A stretch of DNA of 64,000 bases from the NCBI GenBank assembly GCA_020055645.1, contig CM034548.1, forward strand, positions 9,920,001-9,984,000. Direction: 5' to 3'. The notes beneath the pieces were generated by a model. That model had not been told where the DNA came from, did no database searches, and worked only from the letters and a program-made list of their open reading frames with translations. A program made the position numbers and the translations under genes. Positions 42,901 through 57,200 of the stretch are shown piece after piece; the first letter of the stretch is position 1; each line of letters opens with the position of its first letter. The stretch comes from Tomocerus qinae. Lineage: Eukaryota > Arthropoda > Collembola > Entomobryomorpha > Tomoceridae.

Positions 42901-44015
42901 CAAGAAGAACAAGTTTTTTATAACTGACAAATTTGATAAACTCGTGAAAGAATTTTAAAGTAACAAAAGCATAACCATGACTCCTTTTGTCAACAATATA
43001 ACAACAAATAATAAGTCCTCTGAGTGTAATTAAAATTGTTATCGTCAGTGTAGCTACAAGACAGATAAGAAAAATCTTTTCAGAGGTTGGTTGCTATAAG
43101 GGTATGATAAGACACTTATTACGAGGCTATATTAGTTTTTTTGTTCATGATGCTTATATACAACTATTTTGAATATCTGATACGCCTAGGTACCTATTTT
43201 ATACAGAGTTAAGATAAGGACAATTGTATGTTGCTTCATTTCAAAGAATTATTTTCCCAGGTTCCCCTCACATTCCAGCTTGCTTAAATAAAATAAAAAA
43301 GATTGCTTAGTTAATGTAATGCTATGGCAGATTGAGTAAGTAAAGTTGGTTGGCATGGTGATGTAATAAGTCATCAATGAACCCCTTTGGGTCTTCAGCG
43401 GAACTCAGAAAGGGAGTAACTTTTACTGTTTTCTTCTACTAAGTAATGAAGAAAGTAGAGTCCTTCTGGAAAATGGACAGTTCTGTATTTATTGTGGCTA
43501 TTAAGACTTGGAGTTTTTGGAGAAAGCTCTACAAACGGGAAATATACCTTTAAGTACTAATTAGTGGCTAACTGAGCTTCGGGTCTTCGGATGACATGGG
43601 AAAAAGAAAGAAACGACTCCGGTGGCATCAATTCAAATCTATTTCAGTTTTATTACAGTTTCAGTGCAATTTCACGGCTCCATATTATCTTTTGAATAGA
43701 AAAGTAATTGGTGCTATAACGTGACATAATATCAGTAAAAATGCACTCTGAGCGCGAGGCGAGTAATTTCAGGTTTACTTTTACTACCCTCCTCGTAGTG
43801 TACTCTTATCACTCGAAAAGAATTGAATAGGAAGACATAATCACTTTTCTCGCACACTTTTAAAAGGAAGAAATTAAAATAGTCTCAAACCTGTTTGAAT
43901 CCCCGGTAGATCAACTGGATCTCCTTCTTGGTAAACTTCGTCGTCTTCGTTAACTTATCCAGCTCTTCGACTCTGTACCGGGCCACGTGTAAATTCAGCT
44001 CGTCCGCTTCGTCCT
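36922..44015 (-). CDS. KCNIP: Kv-channel-interacting protein (KChIP family), 3' five exons
   Basis: Exons on the minus strand: 44015-43891, 42551-42482, 42003-41933, 41092-40880 and 37032-36922. All have GT/AG borders and join in frame; the last ends in TGA. The 196 codons match the conserved core of KChIPs (neuronal calcium sensor family), which bind the N-terminus of Kv4 potassium channels and set their trafficking and inactivation. Visible landmarks are [15 protein letters not shown], the inactive EF1 ([12 protein letters not shown]), [19 protein letters not shown]2 with a Lys in place of the first ligand ([12 protein letters not shown]), canonical EF3 ([12 protein letters not shown]) and EF4 ([12 protein letters not shown]), and the short tail MLDTVL. 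The first listed exon starts with two bases of a split codon, so at least one upstream exon, carrying the variable N-terminus, is missing; it may lie in or beyond 44-64 kb. Confidence 0.93.
38003..38030. repeat. perfect short hairpin inside a KCNIP intron
   Basis: tttagatggtgcc and its exact complement around a 2-base loop (ca). Confidence 0.85.
38136..38369. mobile_element. foldback/MITE in the last KCNIP intron
   Basis: Ends ggttggtatgc and gcataccaacc are exact inverted repeats. Both arms continue with matching blocks: cccacgactactctataattt against cccacgactcctctataattt read in reverse complement, and ggttgcagcgcggttg. The centre contains ttaggttaggtt. No target duplication is obvious. 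Confidence 0.65.
39181..39229. repeat. palindromic cluster in a KCNIP intron
   Basis: gtgagttatcacgataactcac is a near-palindrome (10-base arms), followed 8 bases later by tgagttatcgtgataact, another copy of its core. Confidence 0.75.
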
Positions 44016-45977
44016 CTGCAAATTAAAACAATATATGCATATATCTCCCCTGTTGTCTTCAAGTTAAACTTTTGACCTTTAAAAGCATTAAGCATCTTAC
44101 ACTGTTATAATAGATACCACTAACTGATAATTATCCTATTAAAATAATGAATGTCTTAAGCCGGAATCATAAGGCAGTTATACTTTTACTGCAAGCTATA
44201 CTAAAATAGTTTTATATAACTAGATGCATTCGTAAGAATTTGTAACCTTGTATCAAGATCACTAAATTACTAACATGCTGAACAAATGCTAGGAATTTAT
44301 TCACAAGGTTTCCAAAGTTTTCATAATTAAATACTCCGTGGTGTATTATTTTTGATTTAGTAAGTATGAGTAGGGTTAGTACTAAATAAATTATATCATA
44401 CAGTCACGCCTAATTACTTAACCTTTTCTGACTCAAAGGATTAGGCCAGTTGTCCTTGTAGCCTTGCGATATTTATATTTGCGTTTATACAGAGGGAGGG
44501 GTTAAAACATTTTAAAACTTTCTCTTTCCCAGAAACAATTTATCACTCCTCCATTACTACCACTACTGGATTGAAAAAGTAAATTAAGAAGGTCTTAGCC
44601 CATAGTAGTAATCGTTTCAAAGCAGCGACAAGAAGATATAATAGGATAGGACTTAGTATAATAGAAATTACTTTTTTACTCAACCCTTGTTTTACTTTCT
44701 TTATCCATTTGCCTAAGTTACTTTAAAGCCACATTGGATACCATTAAAATGAATTCCAAGCCATGGAGATGCTTTAAAGTTTCCACCACAAATCTATGTA
44801 CCTACTGATAGTTTTTACAACATTATTTTTCTATTTTCTATTAGGAAAATTAAATTAAAATAAGATGAAATAAGTGAGATGGGAAAATTTGGTATGTAGT
44901 TGATGTTGGGGTCTGTTTCCATGCTAATGCATTCGTAAGTTTTGACGTTTGAGTTAGAACAAGTATACTGAAATTAAACTAGGTAGCTAATTCCATAATT
45001 CGAGTGCAAGCACTAAAGCAAAATTTAAATGCACAGCAAGTTACATCTTTTGCTGCACATAAATCATATAACTTTGTACGCTCAAGAGAGTCCAGTTGTG
45101 TAAAGATAATTTGTTTGCAACTTCCATTTTATGAAAAACAATTATTGTCACTCTACTGAGTTTCTTTTAGGACATGTTTAAAGTTTAAGCAAGCATAGTA
45201 AATATGTAATATCACTTACAATCTAACATTAAATATAGATATAAGGCGAATAAAGAAACTTGTGAAGGAGTCTTTTATACCAGTTAAATAATATAGCATA
45301 AGGATAATATAATGGAGGAATTCCCATAGGCGAAGCCTGAAGAAAGTATTGGTTCCTACCTAAAAGGATAAGTATACCAAAATAATTGTACATTAATAAT
45401 TGACAATTTTGCTGATTCTGAGTCAGGGAAAACTTTCTCCCAGTCCCAGTTTTCAAGAGACCAAAGTAGACACTCGGAAGAAATTTGAGTTGAAAGCCCT
45501 CCCCACACTGTCATAGCTTGAAGACCAAAGGAGGCAGTTTCTGAAGTATTATACGATTAAGTTACTAAGAGAATGTAAAAGCAGATCTCATGAAATACTT
45601 CGTGCTTCAGAACATTGAAATGATTATCCTGAAAATCTTCTTTCTGACAGTCTCCTGAATATTGTTTAGTCATTACTTTTTGAATTCCCAAAGAGTTATT
45701 GCTGACATAAAGGAAAGTTTATTTTACATTAGTGCTTATACATCCCAAGGCATATTTCTTCAAATAACATATTAAGTTTGTCTATGACAGATATCTTCTT
45801 CCTTCTAGACACATTCGTAAAAAATTTATGAATGTGTCATGTCATGGTTTGGAATCTTAATTCAATTCACATTGTCCTCAATCTTTAATTTCTAAAAATA
45901 AATTTTCTTGGCATGAAAGTTTGTTAAATGGGTACCTATTGGTGAGCATATCGTCCCTTGAGGAACCATTTAGCCTA
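44016..45977. other. upstream or intron sequence of the KCNIP gene
   Basis: No exon with matching phase could be identified by eye on the minus strand. No other gene is supported. Confidence 0.3.
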
Positions 45978-46045
45978 AATCCATTTTCTGTTTTGTGTAC
46001 AAAATAGCTTAGATCCACTTTTTATTTTGTGTACAAAATAGCCTC
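45978..46045. repeat. 33-base sequence duplicated in tandem
   Basis: Two adjacent copies sharing ttttgtgtacaaaatagc, differing at a few positions. Confidence 0.7.
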
Positions 46046-47004
46046 AATGCCCCAAACAAAAAATGAATGTCTCTGTGACAAAATTTACAAAATAATACAG
46101 ACACTTCCAGACAGACTTTACATGCAGACTTACAGACAATACAGTTGTTTGTAAAAATAAATTTCTGTGAGAGATCATTTCGATCTTCTATTGTAATTTG
46201 TTTGGTTATCTTCATATTTAGACTGTAGGGCGTGGTGGGATGGCTGGTAAAAAGTCGTTAATTTTTTTTTAGAATTTTCGATGTTTTTATGATGTAGTTC
46301 GTGTAACTAACAGTATGTTAGCAGTACATGGTTACAAATCACGTAGTCCATCGTGCCCTGTTTTAGTTAACCGTGGAGTTACTGTATTGTATTACACAAC
46401 TTTGGGTTCGATACATATAACGTTATTTAAGTCTCTATAATAATATGTTGTCATGAGGTGAAAAGGCGTGAAACTAATTTTGATGCGGTGTTTGAGCATA
46501 AAAAAAGAATTTTTGTTTCTAAGGGGAAAGTGATGGAGTGTCCTAAATAAACTTCATTGTATGCATTATGCACCACTTTCCTTGTGACCGAGAACAGAAC
46601 TTTTCTAAGACATTGTGAAATGAAACTAAAATAGATACATGAATACATGCAAGCATGCGGCCAAGGTTACATATTATAATACATAGCGGTTGGATGATGA
46701 CTGCGCCTGGAGTACAATTTTGACTATGAAGATTTCATATCTCAGGGAATCATTTGGAAGTTCGTGTTTTGTATCGTGCACAGCCACAAGCAGATGCGAG
46801 GATTCAATGAGCAAAGTTTTAAACCTTTGGCAACCCTGAAACTAAGAAGTTTAGCAATACGATAGGATATTTAGCAGTAGGTACTTAGCTAATTCTGCAT
46901 CCGAATGGGAGCACCTTCATACATATATTATTATTGCTTATAAATAGGCAAGGTAGTCTTGGATGTTATGCATAGACAGATAATTAGGAGGTAGCTGGAG
47001 TACT
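46046..47004. other. no gene seen
   Basis: Short open frames only (for example 46451-46648 minus). The stretch ends in the left target duplication of the second MULE (46997-47004). Confidence 0.3.
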
Positions 47005-48195
47005 GGTATCCGGAGATTTCGTCAATAAAATTTCGACAATTGACAATGGTGATTCCGACAATAGGTAAAAGGTGATTCCGATAATGTTAAAGGAGATATC
47101 GATAATGTCAATGGGGAATTCGACAATGAATAGGAATATACTAATATTGTACTCTGTAATTCTGTGATGTTGTCTGTAGTGTATTATTTGCTACTTGATA
47201 AGACGTAAATTAGTACTCCTAGAATTTACATACATTCTCACAGTTGTCATTGTAATTTCAATACCTGGCTTTGAGTGAAACTTGGCTTTGTGATGGAACG
47301 TTTCGTGTAACCCCCAAGCAATATTCACAGCTCTATACGATCAGTGCAGTAATAAACGAGGTTGTTGTTCCTTTGGTTTTCGCCTTGTTACCAAATAAGA
47401 CAGAAGCCACTTACGTAAAATTATTTGAAGTTATTGTTTCTTCAAACATAGGAGAAGTGTGGCAGCCTCGAGAAGTTATAATTGATTTTGAAATGGAAGT
47501 TTTAAAAACGCTTTGAATTTTGTTTTACCAAGCACTCAGGTATATGGTTATCTTTTTCATTTAGGTCATTGTTTTTATCGTAAAATACAAGAGTTAGGTC
47601 TGCAAAAACAATATATTGACCCAAACACAAGTATTAGCTTGAATGTCAGCTCCATGATAGCATTAGCATTTGTACCACAGAATGAAATAAGAATTCGTTT
47701 TTTAGAACTCAGGACTACTTTTCCCATCAACTCACTAACTTGGACAAGTCAACTAACTTTCCCTCCAGATATGTGGAATTGCTACCAGCGTAGTTTATCA
47801 GGAATTCCGCGTACTACTAATAGCCAGGAGGGTTTTCATAACTCGATTAATCTAAGGTTTAGAACGTATCATCCTAGGTTTTGGTGTTTCATTGAAAAAT
47901 TACAGTTAGAGGAGAGCAAGTGGCATTTAGCTGTACAACGAATCGATGCAGGTTTATGAAGCCTATTGGTATCCTATTGGCTATTGGACAGCAGAATAAG
48001 GAAAGTCACTGCTAATTGGCATATTATTATGTTTACATGGTATGACATTTTGTGTGAATAAAAGAAATTTTTGATTTGTCGATATCTCCATTGTCATTGT
48101 CGAATAATCCTTTACCATTGTCGATATTAAACTTTTTCTTGTCGAAATCTCCTTTGTCAATTGTCGAAACTGTATTGACGAATTCTCCTACAACC
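47005..48195 (+). mobile_element. internally deleted MULE with 8-base target duplication
   Basis: The element is flanked by ggagtact (46997-47004 and 48196-48203). The inverted ends begin ggtatccggaga on the left and, in complement, ggttgtaggaga on the right, followed in both by ttcgtcaata and tttcgacaattgacaa. Inside both ends a motif of the form gatatcgacaatgtcaa is repeated several times. At 1.19 kb it is about half the length of a complete MULE. Confidence 0.85.
47271..47959 (+). pseudogene. MULE transposase core, frameshifted and missing the N-terminus
   Basis: Two frames that overlap at 47513: the first (to 47516) holds the catalytic LCDGTFRVTPKQ motif (first Asp) and the EVIIDFEMEVLKTL region (second Asp); the second (to 47959) holds YLFHLGHCFYRKIQ and the C-terminal SGIPRTTNSQEGFHNSI block with the expected Glu. 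The FLYWCH domain is absent. It is not closely similar to the transposase at 20.5 kb, so two MULE lineages are present. Confidence 0.8.
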
Positions 48196-48203
48196 GGAGT
48201 ACT

Positions 48204-51200
48204 ACCCACCCGTGCGTGAGTATATTTAGCTTAGGACTGTATCCATCATTTACTTTAAGTATCTACACTTATATGATGTAAATCTGCAAATGAAAACCAC
48301 CAAAGTGGCGTAGCAAAATTCTGATTATAAATTAATTAAACTACGAGAGTCTTTGTGTATTTGCTTAAGTGTGATGGCATAAACATAGCGTGTAGGTGCA
48401 CATTTAAGAATAATACGAAATCCATCCTATATATTAGCCGTACGTCAACAGCCCTTTTCAGCACAGAAATTATAAGAATCACAAGCATCCAGTTGGATGA
48501 AACCATACTCCAGTCACTCAGTCCATGCTTTTAAACTGGAGAACTTGTATACCTGGAAAATGTGCTCCGGGCTTTCTTCATTGCTCTTAAAATTTTCATT
48601 TACAGAAAGACTTTACCTTGGACTGGAGAAATTATTTATTTAACTGATAATAGAAAATGTCTGTAAAGGCGAGTCTGATTGGATATTCAATAAAGTCCAG
48701 TGAAAGTAGGGAGCATCTGCAGCGAAAGTAGACACACATTACATCAGAAGTGTGTTTTATAGTAGAATAATTTATATCCTTTGGTAAAAAGTTTTGTGTC
48801 CAGTTTGGTTTGAAAGCCACGCCACTTGTCGTGGATCCCTTGTCAAAATAAGACAGAGTAAGAGACCCTGCTGGTGCAATAATACAATGTATGCAGGTTG
48901 ATTCCGCTTTGAACATTCATACAGTATACTTTTTAGAGAAAGACATTGTGGAAAGCTACTTGAGATATTATAGATATAGCTTTACTATGCGTAAGGAAAA
49001 GTACTTCACAGATGAAAGTCAATTGGGAGTTGGAGATACACATATGCCATCAGTAGTGGTGCAGATTGGAGATAGTTGCAGGAGGATATATGTATTAGTG
49101 GAGATGCGAGTAAAAGTAGTATTATTGGGAAGGTAGTGGAGAAGTCAATTGTCTCGATGGAACGACTGTGGACTTATATAACCTATTGTCTACTATTCTG
49201 TGGGAGGAGACACATAAGTATGTAGACGGAGCATTATCACTGTGATAAGGTGGTATAAGGTAAGAGTAAAATGGATGGGTAGTTAGACAAGTGCTTTGAT
49301 AGCACCACCAAAAAGAAAGATTCGTTCTTAGTGATCTGGCTCTGTTCCAACATCCTTATATAGAGCAAACCTCATTGCCGAATAGTGATGTGCCACCTTG
49401 TGAATCCTACCCGATATGCTCCAAATGCATTGTGATGGACACTCTTCTCATTTGAACACGCTCATCCACAAAAAAACACAAGTGAACTCAAATGCCACGT
49501 CAAGCTTAACGAAACGTGTTACTTATGTAAAAAGTAGTTTTCAAGATCGTAAATAAGCATTGGGGAATGATTCGTTAGAGTCAACTTGTGCGGGACAAGT
49601 ACTTGTGGATAGCATGATAATATAGAAATGCAAACACACCAACCCATTCGCTACTCATTTTCCATCCATTGCAAACGTCGTTTTTACAAAGATCTCGGGG
49701 CTAGTTATTCATTGGAAAATATCTCAAGCGCACTGAAACTCGTAGAAAAGCCAAAAGAAAAGTTCCATTTCGTAGATTTTCTATCTGCACTGCTGCGAGA
49801 GTGGAGCATAATGTATAATGTAGTAAATACATAATAGGCAACGAAATATTGCATATCGACTTTAGTCTCCCACCACATTACGCTATATTTACTTACACTA
49901 CAGAACCCTGGCTTAGAATAACATTCTATATATATTTGTATACATAATAAAACCAAATTGCATACAGTACGTTCCAAAAGATTCTATGCCCATCCTTAAA
50001 ATATTAGACAATGTCATTGTGTTTGACATGTTAAAGACTAGACGGATCGTTATAAATAACTATTCTCTAATCTATTTACTTTTACGATCTAAAATGATAT
50101 GTGCAGGTGCATAAAATATAGGATAGAAGAAAAGCATTGAAAAGTTAAGACGGGCCATAAAATGTTATTAGATCTGCCAATGTCTATTAATGTCATAGAA
50201 GAATTGGAAGAATCACTGTGTTCTAGTACAATAGTAGTGCACTGAGTGCTTGAGAGTGTGCATAAATTGGCGCGATCATACTGTATATAAATAGAAGATA
50301 GTGTGAGGGTGCACAACAAACACACTTTTTGGGAGCATGATGGAGGTTGAGAATAAATGTTTTTCTCTGCACTAGAATATATGATGTCTGTAAAAGCTCT
50401 GAATTTCTACTTGTAACGTGGAATAAAATAAAATGTAGTCTTACAAAGAGAATTATAAATTATATCGGGGTATTTGTTGTACGTAGAGTAGTGACTACTC
50501 ATAGGATGGAAATAATTCCAGTGAAGAAACCCAAATGCACAAAAATAAAGAACTCAGCTTGGGATTTCTCCGCAAAATACTAACATAACAAAATGGGCAA
50601 AAGAGACTGGATGCATAAAAGCTATTGCACTGTGAATATGAGAATGCTCTCTCTGTCCATATTATTATGCACATAGAGATTTATGCATGTAACTCCGGGA
50701 TATCTGGAGGAGTTCTATCTAATATCCACATGTATAGTTAAACGCTAAAGCCAAATATTGAGCTCGTTTGCTGTGCATGTAAGCATACTGCTTACTACAG
50801 ACAGACCTTCCCCAAGACTTTCTCCAACCTTTCCATCTTCTCCTTTCCTTCACTTTCGTGTCTGCATAATAACTTTTCTATGTTGTATTTCATACCTACA
50901 CCTTACTATCATGTTACTCACGTTTAGCGTTTTTGTTCCTATACCATCAGAATATATTTACCATATAGTTGTCGTGTACTAATACTTACAGAGAGTCGCC
51001 GCATACTGTTTCCCTTTTCATGCAGCCAAAGTCATAGTTTCCGCTTGAGCCCACGATTTTCTCGTAGATTCCACCCATCTGCTACTCGCTTTCTTTTAAC
51101 TTTCTCCGTCTTACAGGATTACCTTCTCTGATAATTCCATTATTTTATTATAAACTGAATATAATGGGCCTGCATACTTACTCTCCTACATATATTTAGA

Positions 51201-54200
51201 TATAGATCCACAATCATATCTCCCAAAAACTTTTCTTTCCTGCCACAAACAAAAGAATTGAGTGACTATTATTACGAATAGCTACCTAACAAGGCATTCA
51301 ATCTTCTCATCTAACTATGCAACGCTTCCTGTACCTAGTAGAATGTATCCCACAATGGAACTTTAATGGTTGAACTTTTCCTTAAAACGCAATTTGTTAG
51401 TCTTGGGCTTCATTCTCAAACTTTTTATTCCTATATAATTAAAATGCATTGTTATCTAACATCGAAAACTAAAGCTAACAGGAAAAGCACAGCGACACAA
51501 AATCTTAAAACTGTTCACTACCAAGGGAAATATTTTCTGCGGAATGTTTTTGGGATCTATACTTAATTTCACTTTGTACCACTCTCGGTCTTAATTTTTC
51601 ATTGACCTAACTTTTGAAACCAATGGCCACTATAGCTAAAATACTTATACTTTGTTAAGTAACGAAAATCTTGATTTGATCTTTAATATCCAACTTAGGT
51701 AAATTAATTTACATTTTCTTTCCACTATTAGCTATAAAGTTTGTTCTACTAGATTGGTATCGGAAGCCTAATCTTGCCATTCGTATTAAAATCATGTAGT
51801 TTTGGAAATACATTTGAATCCTCCTTCTGCAAAGCTAGTTTTAATTTCAATCTCCTACGACTGGCTACGTGTTTCCTTCGCTAGTGTTTCCTCTATTACA
51901 AAGTACCTATATTGCTTTAATTTATCCAGTGGAGAAGCATCTCTTTAGCGTACAAATGATTTTGGCTCTGCAATCCTCCCTTTTGAACTTTGTTTTAAAT
52001 AGGTACGTAATATATCTGTCTAAATAGCAATAATGTTTCTCGAAGATAATGTAAATTTAAGTGGTTTTACATTATAAGTGTCTATCACACGTTCACCCTT
52101 TGAAATTGTTTCTAACACCAACTTGTGGTTGGAATTCAATTTAGTAGACGCATCCCTTGATATTTAATTATATCTGTAAATTTCTAAATATTACATAAGA
52201 ATTTCTACTGAATTCCTCCCAGCTGGAATAAATAGGAAAGGATTATTTACCATGTATTATCACCAGGGGAAAAGGAACCCTATCCCTTTTAGTAGAACGC
52301 TGAAAAATTCAATTCCGCCACGGAAATCTCTTTGCATCAATCATCTGCCAAGCTTGGCATGGACAGGAAAAGGCTCAGCACGGAAAATGTAAGGAGAAGT
52401 CTGTATAGTGGAAAGAAGACAGGATTGGGGTAGGGATAGTATTGGATTGGGTGGGTTGCGGTAGTTATAGTAGCTAAGTATAAGTTAATTCAATAAGTAT
52501 TCATGATGATACAAGCTGCTTATGAACATTATGAAATGAATAGATACATAGTAACTGGTGAAAGCTTATTTGTTGGTGGAATGATATACGAACCGTTATC
52601 CATCGCGAATCCCCAACCTGCATCACTCATTTTGGGCAAAACTGCGTAGAGAAGGTATGTGTTCCTTGAACGAGTTAAATTCTATCAAGATCCACTTTCA
52701 TTTGATGTTTTATAACATAACAGTGTTGGGATTGAATGGAGTTGTACAGAAGCGAAGCCAGCAGTAAGCTTCTAAATAGTTACTTTCCATTATCGATTGT
52801 AAATCCGCCGACTAATAAACACAGAGCACTTTCCCCAATAAAGAAGTACAGACACCAAGTGGAATATATTTGTAGTTCACATTAGACACACAATAGAGCT
52901 TTCCCAACCCTCTCTTCCTATTTAAACAAGCTAACAATGCGATGTGTGGAAACTAATTCTGTCGGAAGCCGTGCTTATTATCATTTTTGAATCATTGCAT
53001 GTATTCCCTTGTTCATCCAGTGAATGGGATGGGAATTACTTTGTTGAGTAAATAAATACAATCACTTCCTGATGGTATGATTTCACAAAGAACGATGTAA
53101 AAAGTTCCTTTCAACGAGATTCTTGTTAATACGTACAATAGACAGGCTCTATTTTTGTGTAATCGCTCGACTGAGCAAACACTGGGCTGGACTTGAGTTG
53201 GATAAAGAAGACTTGTAAGATGTTTCCTCTCTGTCTACTCACTGAGACAATGCCCGACTAGCTCCCAATAGACGACTACTCTTATAAGGACAATCAAGAA
53301 CGTGCTCCCTGAGATATCGCTTTCTCTGTGCCAACCGCATGGCAAAACTGTTTCAGTGACACAATTATTCCACTATGTCAAACCATGCTTTTCTCTCAGC
53401 ATCCACCTTTCATCGGACTTGGCCTATATCTCATAACACTCGATTATATATTTCCCGTTCCAACACAGAAAACCCTTTCTTCTCAATGTCAATGAAAATC
53501 ATTGATCAAAGTCTGCAGCCAAAATACGAGGGAATGCTTTTATTTTGTCTCCAATTACAGGAAATGCCTTTTTTAAGAATTTGCCCTTTCGGTCATGGCA
53601 ATAAGTAAAATGACAAACGTTTATGGATCCTGTACTAGAAGGAGCCGTGGATAGTAACATCGCCGCATTAACCACAGGACCGAGATTTGATTTCTATACC
53701 CGTACCTGAATTTTTGTGACATTTATTGTCCGCCGCTAACCTCGTCCCACCTACCACCGAATCACTAAAACAATAACAATTCACATGCATTCAATTTCAT
53801 CAAATAAATTAAGCTCCTTCGCTTTTCAATAAGCTTTTTCATTTTTTCTACTACTTATATGCCGCAATAAAATATAATGGTGTGCAACCTCAACCCGACG
53901 TTTCTTTCCATAAATATTCTACCTAATGTCTCTATATAGAGGACCATTTACTTCTTCGTAAATGAGATATTGGATTTATTTAGTACATACGTTGTAATTC
54001 TGTTCAGCAGACCAGCAATAGTAATAACCACAATGCACTCTTTCCTTTTTCTACACGTCTACGTAAAATATATCAGTACGAACAATTGATGTTTATTTAG
54101 AAAAACAGCATTAAACGCTGCACTACTACGCATTTATACCAGACACAAGTCTTTACATATTATCTATTTATCTATTCATGTATGTACAAATGTAAATTGG

Positions 54201-57200
54201 TGTAAGAATAAAAATAAATACATCCTAAATAAAAAGTTAAAATAATCTGTTAAAATTCGTACATAGGTGGAAATTATTTTTTGTAATACCACGCTTGGTG
54301 AAAACTTGTCCAAAAAGTTTTCGAAGATATTGTCGACTTTTTACCTTCACTAATTTTACAGTCACTTTAGGGAAAACCTCTTTTACCTCTTGCACCGAAT
54401 TTGGATGCATATATAAAATCTGATCAATATATTCGATTGCAAATGAGAATTCTATAGCTTTCAATGATCAGTCGCACGATTCACTGTTAGATTACGGTGA
54501 TTGAACTTCACATTCACGATATACTCGTAAGTATTAATTTTAGTATTTTTAAATTCATGGTTTGTAAAATATTATTTTCTTGATGCTTTATAAAGTATTT
54601 TATTTAAGGGAGTTAGTATAGTGTACCATAAAGAATAATGGAAGCAAAATTTGAGTCTATAACACAGACATTGGGGTTTTCTATTGAAAAAAGATTTCTA
54701 GACGACAGAAATTGTTTTCTTAAATCTTTTGTGTCCTATGCGGGCAATTTTAGCCGAAGTGACGGTGTATTGGCCTAGTTAAGAAGGGATAAGTATTTCA
54801 AGTTAAATTTATAGTTTAGAATTGTAAAAGTGGCAACTGGCTATTACCGTACACTTCTTACAGTACTATTTCCAGGAAGTGTATAAGCTATGCTGAAAAG
54901 GAAGGAGACGGAGAAAGTACAACACATTGCGAGTTGGGAGCGGGTAACAAAGCAACATCGGTCGTGAAATACGGAGAACGTACACAAAGAGGTTTTTCAA
55001 GTGCATAGATAAGTACGTGAATGTAGACGGCTTAAGCCAGCGCCTTTCTACCTAGCTCTGTTTGGACAGGTGAAGTATACGGAGAGGCGGCGTTCGTGGA
55101 GTACATCGAAGAGAAAGCAGGTGAATAATTCATTAGATGTTTGGTAACCAAGGACCTCAATGGCCATGCATTATTTGATTTGCTTCCGGAGATCAACGTC
55201 ATTTATTCATAAGAGTAATGGAGAAGGGCAGTTGAAGCTTGGACAGAGATAACCTGACATGCCGAGCTAACTTGTACAAATACAAAACACTTCCAGTGAA
55301 AGCCACGCCGAAACGGACAACCTCCGACTGACTTCCTTGATATCATCTTAAAACAATCGCCGAAAACTCTAAAGCTTGACTTTTCCCCTTTCCTCGGCCT
55401 ATCTTTCTCTTTAATCCCCACATTTCTCCAATTAGTTCTCTCTTCATTATTTCTTTAGACATATGTCTACTTTCTCTACTAATCCCTTCCTTTTACCATC
55501 CTAGATAACAAAAGTAGATCAAAAATTATTATGTACCTATTTTGCCTTACTAAATGTGAAAACGCCTTCATTTATATAGAGTTTTCACTCCATGTAAAGA
55601 TCAAGCAAAAACATTAAAATTCAAGAAACTAGGGTTCTCTTGTAGTGTAATTGATCAGGTAAGACTTATGCAGTGTGTAGCTACCTAACTAAATAACTAA
55701 TAATAATTTCTTCCGTTTTACTCTACATACAAAGGTATATATTTAATGAAGAAAGCTCTCAGAAATTCTTGTGTTTTTTTAACTTCCGAAGATAAATTCT
55801 AAATATTTAATTCCGTAATTTCAAGCTTCATTCGCCCCAAGTTTTGACTTGTTCCTCATGATGTAGAATTTTAAAATAGATTCTCTATTACATACCCACC
55901 AAAATATTTGTCAGGATTCACATAGCTGTCACAATTTTTTCATGCGTAAATATGACTTGTCATTTTTTATTAGGCATACTGAACTTGCACTTATAGATAT
56001 TATATATACCTAACTACAAAAAGCGTCACCATTAAATTTTTCTCTAAGCGTTTGTTATTGTCGCAATCTTCAAACTCTTGTTTCGACTGAATAAGTTGAG
56101 TGGTATTACTTATGCCTATTCCAACTATCTTTACTTTACAAACTTTCTGCAGAGACAAAGGCAATTTGCTAGCACCTACCTGCAATACACCAGACGAGTG
56201 TAGTGCAGTAGTGAAAGTGAAAATGTAGTGAGTGTAGTGAAAATAACATTGTAAGCGACTCAGACACAATACCTAGTATATGTACGGATACATATTTGTA
56301 AATTGAATTGTTTTAGAGTAAAATCAATACTCAGGGTTCAAAAATTCATCGATTTTCTATGACATTTAGTTTTCTTGTGTTATTTGTAGCTCTAAAGTGT
56401 AAAATGTATGTAGCTTAGTTGTGTTTTATTTTGATAAGATTTTTCACGTTTTAGCCAACTGTTTGTTCATTTTAGCTGACTCAAACAAAAATGGTTGCGA
56501 GAACAAAGTTGTTAATGTATTTACTAACTGTATTTTTTATATTGCTCACCGGTTAAAAATTACCATTACAAGTGTAACCACTAGTCAGAACACGAAGATA
56601 ATATTTTTGTTTCATAAATTTTTTGTATATCTTTCAATTTATTTTATTAGAGTGTCTTCGTAGAGAGATGAAGCCACTTTATTTCTTACAACTAAATTTT
56701 TTGCGTTTTTTAAGCGTAAGGTATTATTTTTAAAAGAAAGCGGTATGACTTTTTGAAAAGCAAAGCAAATTTAATTTGTACAATTAATTGATTGAAACGG
56801 GACAATTTTGATGCAAAAGTATGCGAAGGAAATGAATAAAATCAATTTCGTAATTAAATCACTGAAAAAAAATTTCGTTTACGACATCACATATTTATCT
56901 TTGTGCAGATTAGTATTTTAGTATACCTAAATATAATTTCTGATCAAAACTTTTGTTTCGTTTTTCATCTTTGGAAGGAAACGAATTTTTGTAATATAGT
57001 AGGGAAAGAAATTGTGTTTCGTTTTCGATTTTAAACGATATTACTTCCAATTTGTATTTCGTTTGGTCTCAAAACCTAGGAATATCAATAATGTTTGTTG
57101 ATTTACTAGTCGGAAAAAATAGTTTTCGTTATCTTTCATTTTTTAAAAGATACTGTAGCATGGAAAATATAAAATAGCATAATTGTACCATTGCAGTCCA

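Noticed and set aside
55203..55421. Possible first exon of the KCNIP gene on the minus strand
   Set aside because: The frame is open and followed by GTACAA, but no sequence resembling a KChIP N-terminus is present and the splice site is weak; phase alone is insufficient.
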